64,000 nucleotides of DNA from CAZMGV01 sp964565925 (GCA_964565925.1 CAZMGV010000012.1:62001-126000); one strand, 5' to 3'. Numbered from the stretch's first letter, positions 51,733 to 61,185 are shown. The notes: a model not told the origin generated them from the sequence alone. Translations and numbers: made by a program.

Positions 51733-52859
51733 TGCCGTTCGATCAGCTTCCGGAACCGGCCGAAGAGATAGTTTGAATCGTGCGGCCCCGGAGATGCCTC
51801 CGGATGGTACTGCACACAGAACACCGGCAGCGAGGTATGTTCCAGTCCCTCGACAGTCCGGTCGTTCAGGTTGATGTGGGAAACCTTGAAACCCTTTTTC
51901 AGCACCGACTCCTCGCGCACCGCGAAGCCGTGGTTCTGGGACGTAATTTCCACCTTGCGGGTGGAGAGGTCCATCACCGGCTGGTTGCCGCCCCGGTGGC
52001 CGAACTTGAGTTTGTAGGTCTCGCCGCCCACGGAGAGGCCCAGCATCTGGTGACCGAGACAGATTCCGAAGATCGGCGCCTTGCCGAGCAGCGAACCGAC
52101 GGTCTCGTAGGCATAAGGGACGGCCTCGGGGTCGCCCGGGCCGTTCGACAGGAATATCCCGTCAGGCTTCATGGCCAGAATCTCCGCCGCCTGCGCCGTC
52201 GCCGGTACCACGGTCACGCGCATCCCGCTGTGCACCAGCCCGCGCAGGATGTTTCGCTTGATACCGAAATCGAGCGCCACCACATGGAAATCCGTCTTGG
52301 GTTTCCTGAAGCCTTCGCCGCGCGCCCAGATTCCTTCGGTCCATTCGTATTTGGACTTGCAGGTCACTTCCTTCACAAGGTCGCGCCCGACGAGCCCCGG
52401 CGCCGCCTTGGCCTTGGCCACGAGCGATTCGCGGTTGCTGTCGGTCGTCGAGATCACGCCCATCTGGGCTCCGACGGTGCGGATGTGCTTCACCAGCGAG
52501 CGGGTGTCGATCCCGCTGATGCCGACCACTTTCGACTCCTCCAGGAATTTGCCCAGCGACTGCTTCGCGCGGAAGCTGGACGGCTGGTCGAAGAACTCGC
52601 GAACCACGAACCCTTCGCACTGGACCTTCTCCGACTCCATGTCCTCGGGATTCACGCCGACGTTGCCGATCTCGGGGCAGGTCATGGTGATGATCTGTCC
52701 CTTGTAGGACGGGTCGGTGAGAATCTCCTGGTATCCCGAGAGCGAGGTGTTGAACACCACTTCGCCGTAGGCTTCGCCCGTGGCCCCGAAATTCTCGCCC
52801 TCGAAGAACGTTCCGTCGGCGAGTGCCAGATAAGCGGCCCCCCGTTTCGCGGCTACCAT
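51729..52859 (-). CDS. carA: Carbamoyl-phosphate synthase small chain
   Basis: A 376-residue glutamine amidotransferase subunit. The N-terminal CPSase domain begins YLALADGTFFEGENFGA, with FNTSLSGYQEILTDPSY. The C-terminal class I GATase has the nucleophile Cys in FGICLGHQMLG and the His and Glu in QYHPEASPGP. It releases ammonia from glutamine and channels it to CarB. The gene overlaps pyrC upstream by 7 bp and the unknown 232-residue gene downstream by 4 bp. Confidence 0.99.
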   Translation of the reverse strand: MVAAKRGAAYLALADGTFFEGENFGATGEAYGEVVFNTSLSGYQEILTDPSYKGQIITMTCPEIGNVGVNPEDMESEKVQCEGFVVREFFDQPSSFRAKQSLGKFLEESKVVGISGIDTRSLVKHIRTVGAQMGVISTTDSNRESLVAKAKAAPGLVGRDLVKEVTCKSKYEWTEGIWARGEGFRKPKTDFHVVALDFGIKRNILRGLVHSGMRVTVVPATAQAAEILAMKPDGIFLSNGPGDPEAVPYAYETVGSLLGKAPIFGICLGHQMLGLSVGGETYKLKFGHRGGNQPVMDLSTRKVEITSQNHGFAVREESVLKKGFKVSHINLNDRTVEGLEHTSLPVFCVQYHPEASPGPHDSNYLFGRFRKLIERQ

Positions 52860-54133
52860 ACCTTGCGACCCTCCCGGTACAGGGCCTTGACCCTGCCCTT
52901 TACCTGCCAGCCGTCGAACGGACAGTTGCGGCTTTTCGATTGAAACTGGCTCACGTCGATCCTGTAACTCTCGCTCGGGTCCAGCACGACGATGTCGGCG
53001 GCGGACCCTTTCTTCAGCGTCCCGCAGTCGAGCCCCAGCGCGCGCGCCGGACCGGTGGAAAGGAGTTCCACGGCGCGGGCGAACTTCAGTTCGCCGTCAT
53101 GCACGAGCTTCATCACGACCGGGAACGCCGTCTCGAGACCGATCACCCCCGGCGGCGCCAGATCGAAGTCCCGGGCCTTCTCGTCCCGCGAATGCGGGGC
53201 GTGGTCGGTGGCGATGCAGTCGATCGTTCCGTCGCGCAGCGCCTCGCGCAGCGCCGCCTGGTCGAGCAGCGTCCGCAGCGGCGGGTTCATCTTCGCGTTG
53301 GTGTTGTATCCCACCACCGCCTGCTCATCGAGCACCAGATTGTGCGGGGTCACTTCGGCCGTCACCTTCACACCGCGGTCTTTGGCTTCACGGATGATTT
53401 TTACCGCCTGCCCGGTGGTCACATGCGCCACATGGAGCCGTGCGCCGGTCAGTTCGGCAAGGCGCGTGTCCCGGAAGGTCATGATGTTCTCGCCGACGGC
53501 GGGCCGCCCGCGCACGCCCAGACGCGTCGAGATGATCCCCTCGTTCATGGACCCTTCGCCGCAGAGGCACTCGTCCTCGGCGTGGGTGATGACGGGGATA
53601 TTGAATCCTTTGGCGTATTCGAGCGCCCGGCGGAACAGCGCCGCGTCCATCACGCAGCGGCCGTCGTCCGAAATCGCGACCGCACCGGCCGCCACCATGG
53701 AGCCGATCTCGGCGAGCTGCTTGCCCTCAAGGCCTACCGTGACCGCGCCGATCGGCTTCACGTTGACCAGGTCCACGAGCCGCGCGCGGTCCTGGATATA
53801 CCGCGTGATACTGACGCTGTCGTTCACGGGCTTGGTATTCGCCATGCAGCAGACCGTGCCGTAGCCGCCGGCGGCCGCCGAGCGCGAGCCGCTCTCGATA
53901 TCTTCCTTGTAGGTCTGGCCCGGATCGCGGAAATGCACATGGACATCCACGAAAGCCGGAGCGACCGTGTGACCGCCGAGGTCCACCGCCTCGAATCCGT
54001 CCGGCGTCCTGCCGAGGCGGCCCTTCACTATGTCCTTCACGCGGCCGCCTTCGACCAGCAGTTCAAACTCGCCGTCGAGGTTCTGGCTCGGGTCGACCAG
54101 CTTCGCGTTCTTCAGATGGAGGTTTTTTGTCAT
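52853..54133 (-). CDS. pyrC: Dihydroorotase
   Basis: A 426-residue class I (PyrC2-type) amidohydrolase that closes carbamoyl-aspartate to dihydroorotate. DVHVHFRDPG (about residues 59-68) supplies two Zn ligands, VITHAEDE and HVAHVTTG further His ligands and DCIATDHAPH the catalytic Asp. GGAGG precedes the ATG at 54133 by 7 nt, which favours it over a GTG two codons upstream that overlaps the pyrB stop. It overlaps carA by 7 bp. Confidence 0.97.
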   Translation of the reverse strand: MTKNLHLKNAKLVDPSQNLDGEFELLVEGGRVKDIVKGRLGRTPDGFEAVDLGGHTVAPAFVDVHVHFRDPGQTYKEDIESGSRSAAAGGYGTVCCMANTKPVNDSVSITRYIQDRARLVDLVNVKPIGAVTVGLEGKQLAEIGSMVAAGAVAISDDGRCVMDAALFRRALEYAKGFNIPVITHAEDECLCGEGSMNEGIISTRLGVRGRPAVGENIMTFRDTRLAELTGARLHVAHVTTGQAVKIIREAKDRGVKVTAEVTPHNLVLDEQAVVGYNTNAKMNPPLRTLLDQAALREALRDGTIDCIATDHAPHSRDEKARDFDLAPPGVIGLETAFPVVMKLVHDGELKFARAVELLSTGPARALGLDCGTLKKGSAADIVVLDPSESYRIDVSQFQSKSRNCPFDGWQVKGRVKALYREGRKVW

Positions 54134-54135
54134 GG

Positions 54136-55085
54136 TCACGCCTCCACCCGGATCGCGTCCGGACCCCGGTTAAGCAGATAAAGGACAGCCATGCGCGTCG
54201 CCACGCCGTTTTCCACCTGCTGCAGAACGACCGAATTTTTTCCGTCCACGACATCGGAAGAAATTTCGAGCCCGCGGTTCACCGGCCCCGGATGCATGAC
54301 GATGGCGTCTTTCTTCGCCATCGCCAGCCGCTGGGCGTTCAGACAGTAGAAGCGGGCGTATTCCCCTTCGCTCGGGAAGAGCGACTGGCCGATCCGCTCA
54401 AGCTGGATGCGGAGCATCATGATCACGTCCGCCTTGGGCAGCGCGTCTTCCAGCCTGTGGTAGATCTCGACCGGATACTCCTTGCTGTCGCCAATCCCTG
54501 GGGGGATCAGCGTGCCGGGACCGGCGACCATCACCTTTGCGCCCAGCTTGTTCAGGCCGTAGATGTTCGACCGCGCGACGCGCGAGTGGGCGATGTCGCC
54601 GACGATGAGCACGTTCAGCCCGTCGAGTTTTCCGAACTTTTCGCGAATCGTCATGATGTCGAGCAGCGCCTGCGTCGGATGCTCGTGCCAGCCGTCGCCG
54701 GCGTTTACCACGCTGGCATCCACCTGCCGGGCGAGCCGCTCCGCCGCGCCCGACTGCGGGTGGCGGAGCACCACATAGTCCACCTGCATCGATTCGAGAT
54801 TTTTCACCGTATCCAGCAGCGTTTCGCCCTTGGTCAGCGACGAGGCGTCGGCCGTGATAGATACGGTGTCGGCCGAGAGGCGCTTGGCGGCCAGATCGAA
54901 GCTCGTCCGGGTGCGCGTGGACGCCTCCAGGAAGAGCGTCACGACGGTCTTGCCCTGCAGCGGCGGGACCTTTTTCCGGTCGCGGCGCAGGATCTGCTTC
55001 ATCGAATCGGCGGTGTCGAGAATCATGACAATCTCGTCCTTCGACAGGACATCGATCGACACCAGGTCTTTCCGCTGGAAGCTTT

Positions 55086-55089
<4 letters not shown>
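54136..55089 (-). CDS. pyrB: Aspartate carbamoyltransferase, catalytic chain
   Basis: A 317-residue enzyme joining carbamoyl phosphate and aspartate. FLEASTRTRTSF near residue 52 is the carbamoyl-phosphate loop, with Ala where Pro is usual (FxEPSTRTR). DGWHEHPTQALLDIMTI and VMHPGPVNRGLEI are the conserved catalytic regions. No pyrI regulatory chain is present; PyrR-dependent control of the operon fits this. The start overlaps the pyrR stop by 4 bp (55086-55089, ATGA), so the two are translationally coupled. Confidence 0.98.
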
Positions 55090-55646
<557 letters not shown>

Positions 55647-55684
55647 CCGAGACTCCTCTTCCGCTGCAGGTTCCGGCGCAGGCC

Positions 55685-55716
55685 AAAAAAAATCCGGCGC
55701 GCGCAGGCGGCCGGTC
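55685..55716 (-). terminator. Attenuator terminator of the pyr operon
   Basis: On the minus strand CCGGC and GCCGG flank a GC-rich apex and are followed by eight T residues (A run at 55685-55692). It lies between the PyrR-binding loop and the pyrR start. Confidence 0.85.
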
Positions 55717-55751
55717 TTTCACGTTGACGGTCAGTGACATCGGTTTTTGAA

Positions 55752-55782
55752 CCTTCCCGGCCTCGCAGGACCGCGTTAAAGG
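55752..55782 (-). promoter_or_regulatory. PyrR-binding loop in the pyr leader RNA
   Basis: On the minus strand the element reads CCTTTAACGCGGTCC and continues TGCGAGGCCGGGAAGG. This matches the PyrR consensus ARUCCNGNGAGGYU, together with the flanking CUUUAA and GAAGG typical of Bacillus binding loops. A TATAT-rich -10-like sequence lies upstream near 55795-55803 and a 12-bp palindrome CCGGACGTCCGG at 55809-55820. The distance to the terminator suits an attenuation mechanism. Confidence 0.9.
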
Positions 55783-55938
55783 ATTCGACGGAGAGAGATA
55801 TAAAGAGTCCGGACGTCCGGGTCAAGGAAACCGGCAACTGTTACCGAAACTGGCGCGCGCAAGCCCCGTGCGGCTGGGAAGAAGCTGTGGATAACCGCGA
55901 TTCGGGAGGTTTCAGAGCATTAACGCGCGTGTCCGGGT

Positions 55939-56256
55939 CTATTTCCGGGTCGATTCGACCACCCATGCCAGATAGGCCTCGGAAACCGACTCGGCCGCCA
56001 GTTCGACGATCTCCGGCGTCTCGTACGGATGAAGGGCCCTGAGCCGGGCCTTGAGGTCGGCAACGCGATCATCCGCCGTCTTGATCACCAGCAGCAGTTC
56101 CGGATCTTTCTCGATCCTGCCCTTCCACCGGTAAACCGAGAAGGCGAGCGGCACGACATTCACGCATGCCGCCAGTTTTTCCTCGATGAGTGTCCGGGCG
56201 ATTTTTTCGGCGTCCGGCTCGTTACCAGCGGTAGTGAGTATCAGTCGAAGTTTCAT
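55939..56256 (-). CDS. cutA: CutA1-family divalent cation tolerance protein
   Basis: A protein of about 105 residues with the full CutA1 fold: LILTTAGNEPDAEKIARTLI, LAACVNVVPLAFSVYRWKG, ELLLVIKTADDRV and LHPYETPEIVELAA. CutA1 forms very stable trimers linked to copper tolerance, but its biochemical role is unsettled. GGA seven nucleotides before the ATG at 56256 favours this start; a GTG two codons upstream overlaps the kinase stop as GTGA. It follows the Ser/Thr kinase gene directly. Confidence 0.95.
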   Translation of the reverse strand: MKLRLILTTAGNEPDAEKIARTLIEEKLAACVNVVPLAFSVYRWKGRIEKDPELLLVIKTADDRVADLKARLRALHPYETPEIVELAAESVSEAYLAWVVESTRK

Positions 56257-56258
56257 CG

Positions 56259-57671
56259 TCACTTCCAGGCCGGACTATCGGCCGGCGCCCAGACGGTTTT
56301 CTCTCCCGCCTTCAGGAACAGATCGGCGCGGTAAAACCGGTCGGGCGGGGATCTGAGTTCCAGAGTGTAGGCCCCCTGGGGCAGCTCATAAAGGACCGGG
56401 CCCGAGACGAGCCCTTTGGATACTCCGGAAACCAGCAGTTCGCCGTTCACGGCCGGACGAATTTCCAGCGACGCCAGCGGAAGCGGCGGCGCCGGAATAG
56501 CCGCTACCGCATTGGCTGCCAGTGTTACTGGCGAAGCAGATGGCGGGGCGATCACCGGTTCCCACGGCATGATCCAGAGGTGATTCTCGTACGTCCACGA
56601 CAGCACCGCCACGAGAACAATGGTCAGCGCCACCATTATCCGCCCGAGAACAGCCGGTTTCCCGGGGACCGGCGGAGTTTCTGTACTTTGCGGAATAACC
56701 GGAGTCGTTTCACCCCAGTAGAGCGAGACCTCCGGAGCAGACGCCCCGGGCTGATGGTGTGCGAGGCAGGCGGCCGCGCGGGCCTTGAGGTCATGCGCGC
56801 CGTCACCCGGCAGGGCACCCCGCCCGAGCGCGAGTTCAATCAGGGCAGCGCATTCGGCCGGTGACGCCGGGCGTTTCGCCGGATCGGATTCGAGTATCCG
56901 GGCGAACTGCTCGCGGCCGGGCAGCGAATCAGGAAGCTCCGGCGGTCCGCTCCGGTCCCTCAGCGATACGAGCTGTTTTGCCTGATCGGATTCGTAACCC
57001 GGCAGCGTGCCCGTCAGCAGTTCCGTCAGAATCAGCCCCAGAGCGTAGAGGTCGCCGGTCGGTCCGAACGGCTGACCGTGCGCCACCTCGGGCGGCAGGT
57101 AAGCCAGACGGCCCTTCAGGATTCCGGTTTCGGTCGCCAGCCGGGACGCGCTGCTCTTGGCGATACCGAAATCGATAAGCCGCACACGCCCGCTTGCGTC
57201 GATGAGTATATTTTCAGGGGCCAGATCCCGGTGGTACAGCGGCGCGGGGTTTCCGTTCTCGTCGCGCAGGGACGACAGATAACTCAGCACGTCAAGCAGT
57301 TCAGCCGCGATCACCCGGACCTCAGCCACGCTGAACGGCGTCGACTTCCCGCTGCGGACTTCGGCCTGCAGTTCCCTCAGCGAAACGCCCCGGACCCACT
57401 CCATCGAGAGCGCGGGCGGGTCGAGACTGTCCAGCAGTTCGTAGACGGCCGGAATGGCAGCGTGGCGCAGACTGGCGGCGACGCGGGCTTCTTCCAGGAA
57501 CAGCGCCCTGTACTGCGGATCCCGGTCGAGCGCCGGGAGCAGTCGTTTCAGGGCCACACGGCGGACGGAATCACCCCACACCTGTTCGGCGAGAAATACT
57601 TCGGCCATACCGCCGACATCGAGGCGGGAAATGATCCGGTAACTGGAGGGCTGGGTGATTCGGACCGTCAT
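56259..57671 (-). CDS. Hanks-type serine/threonine protein kinase with transmembrane segment
   Basis: A 470-residue receptor-type kinase. The glycine loop (SRLDVGGMAEVFLAE), K42, the catalytic HRDLAPENIL (147-156) and DFGIAK (168-173) are all present, so it should be active. APE-like PPEVAHGQ follows the activation segment. A membrane helix lies near residues 335-357 (IMVALTIVLVAVLSW). The extracytoplasmic C-terminus is a small beta domain (LEIRPAVNGELLVSGVSKG, then YELPQGAYTLELRS) resembling PEGA. The PP2C phosphatase gene lies 39 bp upstream; together they form a kinase-phosphatase module. Confidence 0.95.
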   Translation of the reverse strand: MTVRITQPSSYRIISRLDVGGMAEVFLAEQVWGDSVRRVALKRLLPALDRDPQYRALFLEEARVAASLRHAAIPAVYELLDSLDPPALSMEWVRGVSLRELQAEVRSGKSTPFSVAEVRVIAAELLDVLSYLSSLRDENGNPAPLYHRDLAPENILIDASGRVRLIDFGIAKSSASRLATETGILKGRLAYLPPEVAHGQPFGPTGDLYALGLILTELLTGTLPGYESDQAKQLVSLRDRSGPPELPDSLPGREQFARILESDPAKRPASPAECAALIELALGRGALPGDGAHDLKARAAACLAHHQPGASAPEVSLYWGETTPVIPQSTETPPVPGKPAVLGRIMVALTIVLVAVLSWTYENHLWIMPWEPVIAPPSASPVTLAANAVAAIPAPPLPLASLEIRPAVNGELLVSGVSKGLVSGPVLYELPQGAYTLELRSPPDRFYRADLFLKAGEKTVWAPADSPAWK

Positions 57672-57710
57672 CTGCTCGCTTTCGCTGGCATCTGCCGGCC
57701 GGTTAAAAGA

Positions 57711-58481
57711 TCAGACTTCGTCCACCCGGACGAGGCCGACGGTGATGTTGTCGGGACCGCCGAGCTCGTTCGCACGGTCGATAAGCGTCTTGGTCGCGCG
57801 TTCCAGGTTCTTGCCCTGGGCGCCCAGCACTTCGGCGATCTCCGCGTCCTGTACCGGGCCGGTGAGGCCGTCGGAACAGAGCAGGAAAATGTCGTCCTTT
57901 TTCACCGTCTCCATGCGGATGTCGGGCTCAATGTCCGGCCGGATGCCGGCCGCCCTGGAGATGACATTCCGGTAAGGGCTGCGGGCCGCCTCTTCAGGGG
58001 TGAGAATCCCCTGCCGCACCTGCTCATTGACCAGCGAGTGGTCATCGGTGAGCTGCTCAAGCACGCCGTCGCGGTAGCGGTAGATCCGCGAATCGCCCAG
58101 ATGCCCCAGGTACGCCTTGTTGTCGTCGCCGAAGAACAGGACGACGACCGTGCTGCCCATGCCCTGGAGCTCGGCCGCCTTGGACGCCTTGCTCAGGATG
58201 TTCAGGTTGGCAACCTTGATCGACGCGATCGTCACGTTCGCCGGACGGCTGAGGGATTTGATGTACTCGAACGGCCACGTCATGTCGGGCCGCTCGGCGG
58301 AAAGCCGCACGAACCCGGTGATCGTGTCGATGGCGAGCCGCGAGGCGACTTCGCCGCCGTTATGACCGCCCAAGCCGTCAGCGACCACGAACAGGTTCCG
58401 GTCGGGTGTCATCGCGATCGCATCTTCGTTGTGCGAACGAAGCCGCCCGACGTCCGTCGCTCCGTGAGAGGATAGTTTCAT
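57711..58481 (-). CDS. PP2C-family serine/threonine phosphatase
   Basis: A 256-residue metal-dependent phosphatase. TDVGRLRSHNEDAI, FVVADGLGGHNGGEVAS, HLGDSRIYRYRDG, LLCSDGLT and GGPDNITV contain the Asp residues of the Mn/Mg centre. It would reverse phosphorylation by the kinase encoded 39 bp downstream. There is no membrane segment. Its start lies 31 bp after the thyX stop, so thyX, phosphatase, kinase and cutA may be one transcript. Confidence 0.96.
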   Translation of the reverse strand: MKLSSHGATDVGRLRSHNEDAIAMTPDRNLFVVADGLGGHNGGEVASRLAIDTITGFVRLSAERPDMTWPFEYIKSLSRPANVTIASIKVANLNILSKASKAAELQGMGSTVVVLFFGDDNKAYLGHLGDSRIYRYRDGVLEQLTDDHSLVNEQVRQGILTPEEAARSPYRNVISRAAGIRPDIEPDIRMETVKKDDIFLLCSDGLTGPVQDAEIAEVLGAQGKNLERATKTLIDRANELGGPDNITVGLVRVDEV

Positions 58482-58512
58482 CCAGAAATGCGGTTCCGCT
58501 TGCGGTACCGGT

Positions 58513-59259
58513 TCAAACCTTTCTGTACGGAGTCTCGGCGATCTCCGAATGATCCGGCAGCCGCCGGATCTTGTAGTCTCCGTATATATTCGGAGATTCC
58601 TTCTGGAGCACCTTCAGGACGGCGACGGCGAGCTTGCGGATTTCGACATCCGCCCCTTCGCTGCCACGCATCTCGATAAAGTGCCTCCACGCCCGGGCGT
58701 TCGCCGTCACGACAATCTTGGTTTCCGTCGCATTGGGCAGCACGCTGCGCGCCGCCTGGCGGCAGAGTTTGCGGCGCGCGGTCGCCGGCTCGACGGCCGC
58801 GTGCTTCTTCATCAGCCCCTCGACCAGCTCCACGTAGGTCTTCTGGCAGGCCTCGACGCATTTCATCCACTTGGCGTGGAGTTCGGGATCGTTGGCGATG
58901 TCGTCGGGTTCCACGAATGCCGCGTAGGATTCGTCCACGTAGCGCTGCGACAGCTGCGAATAGGCGAACCCGGCCCGGTGACGGATCAATTCGTGGGTCA
59001 GCGAGCGGGAAATACCTTCGAACACGAACGTGAACTGGGCGTGCTCCAGCACGCTGCCATGGCCCGATTCGAGCAGATGCTCGATGTATTCCTTGTTGGT
59101 TTTACGGCCCTTGCCGTAGCTCATGTAACAGATACGCCCGCCGAACTCGACCAGCTGCTCGGCCGGAATGCCGGTATCGGTCGACCACTGGATGCCGGGG
59201 TGGTCGCTGAACACCTGCCTGGCGACAAGTGTGATCTTGGGTTCGCGGTATATATCCAT
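58513..59259 (-). CDS. thyX: Flavin-dependent thymidylate synthase
   Basis: A 248-residue FAD enzyme making dTMP with NADPH and methylenetetrahydrofolate. SGHGSVLEHAQFTF and LIRHRAGFAYSQLSQRYV form the signature; the spacing between RHR and Ser is eight residues, at the long end of the RHRX7-8S motif. NARAWRHFIEMRG is the conserved C-terminal dUMP site. GGAG eight nucleotides before the ATG at 59259 sets the start; a longer frame runs upstream without conserved residues. No thyA is visible in the window. Confidence 0.95.
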   Translation of the reverse strand: MDIYREPKITLVARQVFSDHPGIQWSTDTGIPAEQLVEFGGRICYMSYGKGRKTNKEYIEHLLESGHGSVLEHAQFTFVFEGISRSLTHELIRHRAGFAYSQLSQRYVDESYAAFVEPDDIANDPELHAKWMKCVEACQKTYVELVEGLMKKHAAVEPATARRKLCRQAARSVLPNATETKIVVTANARAWRHFIEMRGSEGADVEIRKLAVAVLKVLQKESPNIYGDYKIRRLPDHSEIAETPYRKV

Positions 59260-59379
59260 CGGGATGTCTCCGGAGTAACGGCGCACAGCGTATGCATGGC
59301 GAGGGGAGCCGTGCAAGGGCGGTTTCAAATTACGCTGAAACGGGTCTGCCGGGCGCCAGAGGCGTTCCGGAGCCTCCGG

Positions 59380-60834
59380 TCAGAGCATCTGGTTCATATA
59401 GGCGACGATTTTCTGCTTGAGCTGGGGATTGGGGCAGACACGTGCGGAGCGTTCGAAAGCCTCATAGGCCTTGCGCTTGAAGCCCAGCTTCTCATAGGCG
59501 ACGGCCAGCTTCTTGAGCACCAGGAAGCTGTCCTGCATGCGGTCCACGGCTTTCTCGTAGGCACCCAGCGACTTGTACTTCTGGCCCGCTGCAGTATACG
59601 CCTCGGCCAGGTAGTAGTGGATGTTACCGTCGGAATCGTTGTAGTCGGCCGCTTCGGCCAGCAGCGGGATGGCGCGGGCGTAGTCGCCGGCCTCGTACAC
59701 TTCGAGCGCCGTCTTGACGAGCGTCTGGGCGATTCCCTGCGCTTCCTTTTCGGAACTGGACAGCACGTCCTTGGAACCGTGTTCGAGCAGGCGGCCGGCC
59801 GTCACGCGGGCGGTATGCAGGTCCAGCGGCTTGGGCAGGAATGCGGAGGCCTTGGTCAGCTCCATGAGGTCGTCACGGGAACGCCAGTCGGAGAACTGGC
59901 CGCTCGTCAGGACGATCGGCACATCGGCGAACGCCTGCGAACTCTTCAGCTTGCGGCACATCTCTATGCCGGCGACGTCCTGCGTCGATAGATCGATGAT
60001 CAGAAGATTGGGCCGCTGACTCTTGATGAGATCGACGACCTGCAGACCGTCGCCGGTCTCGCTCACCCGGTAACCGTGCCGGCGCAGTTCGAGCCTGAGC
60101 ATGCGCCGCACGTCGTCGTCGGAATCCACGATCAGCACGAGCTTGCCGCCGGCACCCGCCGCAACGCGCGGGGCGGCCGGGGCCGGCTTCGCCGTTTCCG
60201 CCGGAGGATCGTCGTCGGCAATCAGGTCCGGCGGCAGGGATTCCGCCTCGCGCGGGGGCGGCGCGGCCTTGGGACGCGGCGGAGCAGCACGGACGGCAGC
60301 CACGGGAGCCGGCGCTGCCTGCGGTACCGGGTTGGGATCGTTGTCAGCGACATCGTCGACTTCCATCTCCGCTTCGAGTTCGCTGTCGCCCTGCTCGAGC
60401 GCCCGGTACGCCTGATCGATACGGGCGACCAGACTCTTGGCGTCCGCCAGGAACACGTTCAGCCGCTTGCCGAGCCTGAATTCGATATCGCGGGCGACAT
60501 CGCCGTTGGTGGGGTCCGCCATGGCGACCACAAAGGACTTGCCGTCGGTCGACACCGGGAGCACCTGCCACTCGAGCGCCTTGGCCCGGGGGAAATTCGC
60601 CAGCAGGGTGACGTCGATCCGGGTCCGCCGGATGTCCATCGGCTTCACGCCAAGCTGTTTGGCCAGCACGCGGTTGATCGTTTCGGCGTCGCAGAACTCC
60701 AGCGAGACGACGTTCTCGCCGAACTTTCCGCCCCAGCGCTGCTGGCGCGAAAGCGCGGACTTCACCTGCATCTCGTCCAGGATGCCGGCCTGAATCAGCA
60801 GATCGCCCAGCTTTGGTCCTTTAGGAGGCGCCAT
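59380..60834 (-). CDS. MshEN-like / response regulator receiver / TPR fusion protein
   Basis: A 484-residue cytoplasmic protein. Residues 8-145 match the MshEN/T2SSE N-terminal domain (LGDLLIQAGILDEMQVKSAL, FGENVVSLEFCD, VLPVSTDGKSFVVAMADPTN), a c-di-GMP-binding fold in some ATPases. A Pro/Ala-rich linker follows. Residues 230-350 form a receiver domain with D239-D241, phospho-acceptor D281, T310 and K335 in place. Residues 375-484 are TPR-type helices (ALEVYEAGDYARAIPLLAEA). No output DNA-binding or enzymatic domain is present, so it probably integrates signals by protein contacts. No adjacent histidine kinase is seen. Confidence 0.9.
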   Translation of the reverse strand: MAPPKGPKLGDLLIQAGILDEMQVKSALSRQQRWGGKFGENVVSLEFCDAETINRVLAKQLGVKPMDIRRTRIDVTLLANFPRAKALEWQVLPVSTDGKSFVVAMADPTNGDVARDIEFRLGKRLNVFLADAKSLVARIDQAYRALEQGDSELEAEMEVDDVADNDPNPVPQAAPAPVAAVRAAPPRPKAAPPPREAESLPPDLIADDDPPAETAKPAPAAPRVAAGAGGKLVLIVDSDDDVRRMLRLELRRHGYRVSETGDGLQVVDLIKSQRPNLLIIDLSTQDVAGIEMCRKLKSSQAFADVPIVLTSGQFSDWRSRDDLMELTKASAFLPKPLDLHTARVTAGRLLEHGSKDVLSSSEKEAQGIAQTLVKTALEVYEAGDYARAIPLLAEAADYNDSDGNIHYYLAEAYTAAGQKYKSLGAYEKAVDRMQDSFLVLKKLAVAYEKLGFKRKAYEAFERSARVCPNPQLKQKIVAYMNQML

Positions 60835-61109
60835 AGTGTCGGATTTCCCTCGCGCGTTCAGTCACAGAAAACACTGCAGACCGCTCTGAATCCGGTCCGC
60901 ATAACCCTGAAACATCCCTATGCATCGAGAAACTTCACCCCTGAAGTTTCCCTGCCCCGTTAACAAACCTAGAACATCTTAAAGCATCTGGAAACCCGGC
61001 TCCCTCAATTCCGGATGGCAGGGCAAACATCTGAAATTACTTCGTTTCTTTCTGAGTCAGGACCGGTCAAATCCGTAAGACAGATCACTTTAAACGGTCT
61101 TATCCACAA

Positions 61110-61138
61110 TTGACTGACACGTCAGTCACGATCATAAT
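61110..61138 (+). promoter_or_regulatory. Promoter of the MpaB-type oxygenase gene
   Basis: TTGACT (61110-61115), 17 nt, CATAAT (61133-61138) is a good sigma70-like promoter. The ribosome site AAGGAG (61168-61173) lies 12 nt before the ATG at 61186. Confidence 0.75.
61111..61128. promoter_or_regulatory. 18-bp palindromic operator
   Basis: TGACTGACACGTCAGTCA is formed by TGACTGAC and its exact complement around a central AC. It covers the -35 box and half the spacer of the oxygenase promoter. Its size and symmetry suit a TetR-family repressor. No regulator gene is adjacent. Confidence 0.75.
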
Positions 61139-61185
61139 CCCGGTGATGAGCTTTTATCGCGCTCGCGAAGGAGACTCCCGGTAAC

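Larger units (their letters stand above)
60835..61185. other. Divergent regulatory region
   Basis: This 351-bp gap has no gene. A 9-bp inverted repeat, GAAACTTCA-cccc-TGAAGTTTC (60929-60950), lies about 100 bp before the MshEN-REC-TPR gene and could be an operator or 5'-UTR hairpin. The promoter and palindrome of the plus-strand oxygenase gene are listed separately. The middle (about 60960-61100) shows nothing I recognise. Confidence 0.5.
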
